Shown: piece by piece, positions 6,538-7,609 of the stretch
How the letters are laid out: each line of letters starts with the position of its first letter
Position numbering within the stretch: the stretch's first letter is position 1
Origin: Sulfurimonas sp.
Lineage (GTDB): Bacteria > Campylobacterota > Campylobacteria > Campylobacterales > Sulfurimonadaceae
Assembly: GCF_023228785.1 (NCBI RefSeq)
Contig: NZ_JALOAN010000059.1
Location: 1-7,609, forward strand
Length of the DNA stretch: 7,609 nt
Reading direction: 5' to 3'
Made by a program: the position numbers and the translations under genes
The notes under the pieces: generated by a model
What the model was told of the DNA's origin: nothing
Databases searched by the model: none
Seen by the model: only the letters and a program-made list of their open reading frames with translations

Positions 6538-6774
6538 TTAGTAGGCTTTGTCTAGGAGTTTTATCCCAGATCCAAAGCCTTCTTTTGGCTCTTCTTTTGT
6601 AATTTTTACTTCTTCTTTATAGATCTTCACATCTCGATTAAACTCTTTTTTTGCTATCTCTGTATCTTCTCTAAAAATTGTGCTTGCTATAAAAAACAAA
6701 ACCATAATCACAACCACACTTACATATAGTAAAACATAGTTTTTAATGTGACCAGATTCAAATGGGTTTTTCAT
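6538..6774 (-). CDS. Small single-span membrane protein of unknown function
   Basis: I do not recognise this 78-residue protein. It has a short N-terminal tail, one strongly hydrophobic helix (about 13-32) and a roughly 45-residue, highly charged Lys/Glu-rich tail (for example K-E-E-V-K-I-T-K-E-E-P-K-E, 53-65) ending G-F-G-S-G-I-K-L-L-D-K-A-Y. The gene is convergent with exbD, its stop one base from the exbD stop, and divergent from tpx. Reality is supported by a TATAAT on the minus strand about 30 bases before the ATG, a clean membrane/charged-tail composition and the lack of any competing gene; the ribosome site is only fair (AAAGAG). The layout of short N-tail, single helix and charged tail recalls a very truncated TonB, but there is no proline-rich spacer or TonB C-terminal domain, so that is only a topological resemblance. 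Confidence 0.72.
   Translation of the reverse strand: MKNPFESGHIKNYVLLYVSVVVIMVLFFIASTIFREDTEIAKKEFNRDVKIYKEEVKITKEEPKEGFGSGIKLLDKAY
6543..6580 (+). terminator. Possible exbD terminator inside the convergent small gene
   Basis: An 8-bp inverted repeat (AGGCTTTG at 6543-6550, CAAAGCCT at 6573-6580) with a 22-base loop is followed by TCTTTT. It starts seven bases after the exbD stop and could end the pyrC-exbD transcript. The long loop and interrupted T-run make it weaker than the hairpin at 1681-1707. It lies within the coding end of the opposite-strand gene. Confidence 0.4.
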
Positions 6775-6803
6775 AATTACTCTTTATCTTTTTTTTGATG
6801 TCA

Positions 6804-6809
6804 ATTATA
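6804..6809 (-). promoter_or_regulatory. -10 element for the small membrane protein gene
   Basis: Read on the minus strand this is a perfect TATAAT, placing the transcription start about 24 bases before the ATG at 6774. No clear -35 is present. It supports the small gene being independently transcribed. Confidence 0.5.
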
Positions 6810-6845
6810 TACCAAATAAGATAACTTAGACTTTTTTTATGTTAG

Positions 6846-6851
6846 TATATT
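6846..6851 (+). promoter_or_regulatory. Probable -10 element for tpx
   Basis: TATATT preceded by a T-rich stretch (6832-6838), about 25 bases upstream of the tpx ATG. The ribosome site AAGGAG at 6865-6870 follows with a five-base spacer. No obvious peroxide-regulator (PerR) operator could be identified by eye. Confidence 0.45.
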
Positions 6852-6875
6852 TTAAAATTGATTTAAGGAGAGTAG

Positions 6876-7385
6876 ATGCAAACTACAATGTTTAAAGGTA
6901 GTAGTGTAAAATTAGCTGGCAATGAGCTAAATGTTGGAGATAAAGCTCCAATTGCTATTGCTACTGGCGTAGATCTAGGAGATGTGGAAGTTGGTGGGGC
7001 AAAAGATAAGATTCAACTCATCATTACAGTTCCATCTCTTGATACTGCTACTTGTGCAGCTGAGACAAGAAAGTTTAACACCGATGTAAACAGTCTTGAC
7101 ATCTGTGAGACAACTGTAATCTCTATGGATCTACCTTTTGCAGCAGATAGATTTTGCTCAACTGAGGGCATAGAAAACCTAAGCGTAGCATCTGACTACA
7201 TCAACAAAGATGTAAGTCGTGCTTATGGCGTTCTTATGGAGGACAACAAACTAAAAGGACTTAGTGCTAGAGCTGTTTTTGTAGTAGATAGAAGTGGAAC
7301 TATAGTCTATAAAGAGATAGTACCAGAAGTAACTGCTGAACCAAACTACGAAGCTGCTCTCGACGCTATAAAAGAAGCTAGATAG
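6876..7385 (+). CDS. tpx: Thiol peroxidase Tpx (atypical 2-Cys peroxiredoxin)
   Basis: A thiol-dependent peroxidase that reduces hydrogen peroxide and, preferentially in the family, alkyl hydroperoxides, using thioredoxin as electron donor. The product is 169 residues, the normal Tpx length. The peroxidatic cysteine is C60 in P-S-L-D-T-A-T-C-A-A-E-T-R-K-F-N (53-68). The resolving cysteine is C94 in D-L-P-F-A-A-D-R-F-C-S-T-E-G (85-98), at the spacing seen in E. coli Tpx (C61/C95). The downstream L-K-G-L-S-A-R-A-V-F-V-V-D (126-138) and E-P-N-Y-E-A-A-L (155-162) also match the family closely. A third cysteine (C77) is not part of the known mechanism. The start has a strong AAGGAG. It is a single gene, divergent from the small membrane gene and convergent with the ychJ-like gene. 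Epsilonproteobacterial Tpx proteins contribute to tolerance of oxygen and peroxide in microaerophiles; location periplasmic versus cytoplasmic: no signal peptide is seen, so cytoplasmic. Confidence 0.95.
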   Translation: MQTTMFKGSSVKLAGNELNVGDKAPIAIATGVDLGDVEVGGAKDKIQLIITVPSLDTATCAAETRKFNTDVNSLDICETTVISMDLPFAADRFCSTEGIENLSVASDYINKDVSRAYGVLMEDNKLKGLSARAVFVVDRSGTIVYKEIVPEVTAEPNYEAALDAIKEAR

Positions 7386-7392
7386 ATATTTT

Positions 7393-7411
7393 CACACCTT
7401 TTGAGGGTGTG
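7393..7411 (+). terminator. Hairpin between convergent tpx and the ychJ-like gene
   Basis: CACACC (7393-7398) and GGTGTG (7406-7411) form a 6-bp GC-containing stem with a seven-base loop, eight bases past the tpx stop and just before the stop of the opposite gene. There is no strong T-run on either strand (GATTTAAC after the plus-strand stem, AAAATATC after the minus-strand one), so it may act as a weak bidirectional terminator or 3'-end stabiliser. Confidence 0.5.
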
Positions 7412-7418
7412 GATTTAA

Positions 7419-7609
7419 CTAAGTGTGTTTACAACACTTTTTATACTTTTTACCACTTTGACAAGGACACAAGATATTTCGTCCTATTTTTGAGTTTAAA
7501 AACTCCCCATCTCTATATAACCAGACACCATCTTCAAAGATAAAGTTACTTCTCTCGTGTTGCACTTTCAATCCATCACTATCTTTATAGTAGGCTTTAA
7601 ATTCAACTT
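7419..7609 (-). CDS. YchJ-family SEC-C metal-binding protein (C-terminal part)
   Basis: The gene reads leftward; its beginning is beyond the right edge. The 62 visible residues start V-E-F-K-A-Y-Y-K-D and include Q-H-E-R-S-N-F-I-F-E-D-G-V-W-L-Y (16-31 of the fragment). These are the conserved core of the YchJ/UPF0225 family, an NTF2-like domain usually bearing SEC-C motifs. The fragment ends in a SEC-C motif, G-R-N-I-L-C-P-C-Q-S-G-K-K-Y-K-K-C-C (42-59), with the Cys-x-Cys and Cys-Cys pairs that bind zinc; SEC-C modules are best known from the SecA tail, where they contact SecB and ribosomes. The usual glycine after the second cysteine is Q here, and N-D-P before the motif is N-I-L. The stop is TAG at 7421-7419. 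The molecular function of YchJ proteins is not established. Confidence 0.88.
   Translation of the reverse strand, partial: VEFKAYYKDSDGLKVQHERSNFIFEDGVWLYRDGEFLNSKIGRNILCPCQSGKKYKKCCKHT

Noticed and set aside
6775..6875. Possible small RNA or riboswitch in the gap upstream of tpx
   Set aside because: Only 101 bases, dominated by T-runs and -10-like sequences for the two divergent genes; no stable paired elements could be found.

Overview
The window looks like chromosomal DNA from a Campylobacterota (epsilonproteobacterial) organism, most likely a Sulfurimonas-type sulfur/hydrogen oxidiser. The evidence is low GC content, AT-rich intergenic gaps, an extended TGnTATAAT -10 element in a T-rich setting without a clear -35 box, the short ExbB (149 aa) and ExbD (130 aa) typical of this class, and compact genes that overlap by a few bases. 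The genus is inferred from general character, not from a database match.

Layout, left to right. (1) Positions 1-137, minus strand: the first 45 residues of a Tat-exported protein, possibly a CopA-like multicopper oxidase. (2) A 199-base AT-rich divergent gap. (3) 337-1695, plus: phosphomannomutase/phosphoglucomutase. (4) 1687-3081, minus: an MltF-type lytic transglycosylase with a solute-binding-like domain and an SLT domain. Its last codons overlap the end of the mutase gene, and both ends lie in a perfect 10-bp hairpin (1681-1707). (5) 3227-6536, plus: five contiguous genes, pyrC (dihydroorotase), an OmpR-type response regulator, a very small membrane histidine kinase, exbB and exbD. They overlap or abut with no gaps and probably form one transcript from the extended -10 promoter at 3181-3189. 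Both regulator genes start with TTG. (6) 6538-6774, minus: a 78-residue single-span membrane protein of unknown function, one base from exbD. (7) 6876-7385, plus: thiol peroxidase Tpx. (8) 7419-7609, minus: the C-terminal part of a YchJ-family SEC-C zinc-binding protein, convergent with tpx.

Most of the window is ordinary housekeeping and envelope biology: sugar-phosphate supply for surface polysaccharide, peptidoglycan turnover, pyrimidine synthesis, energised outer-membrane transport and peroxide defence. The part most worth a second look is the pyrC-RR-HK-exbB-exbD run. It couples a two-component system almost without a sensor domain to an ExbBD proton-channel motor that has no tonB beside it, next to an uncharacterised small protein whose single-span layout resembles that of TonB. 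I see no CRISPR array, insertion sequence, integrase, tRNA, rRNA or convincing riboswitch, and no clearly new multi-gene system.
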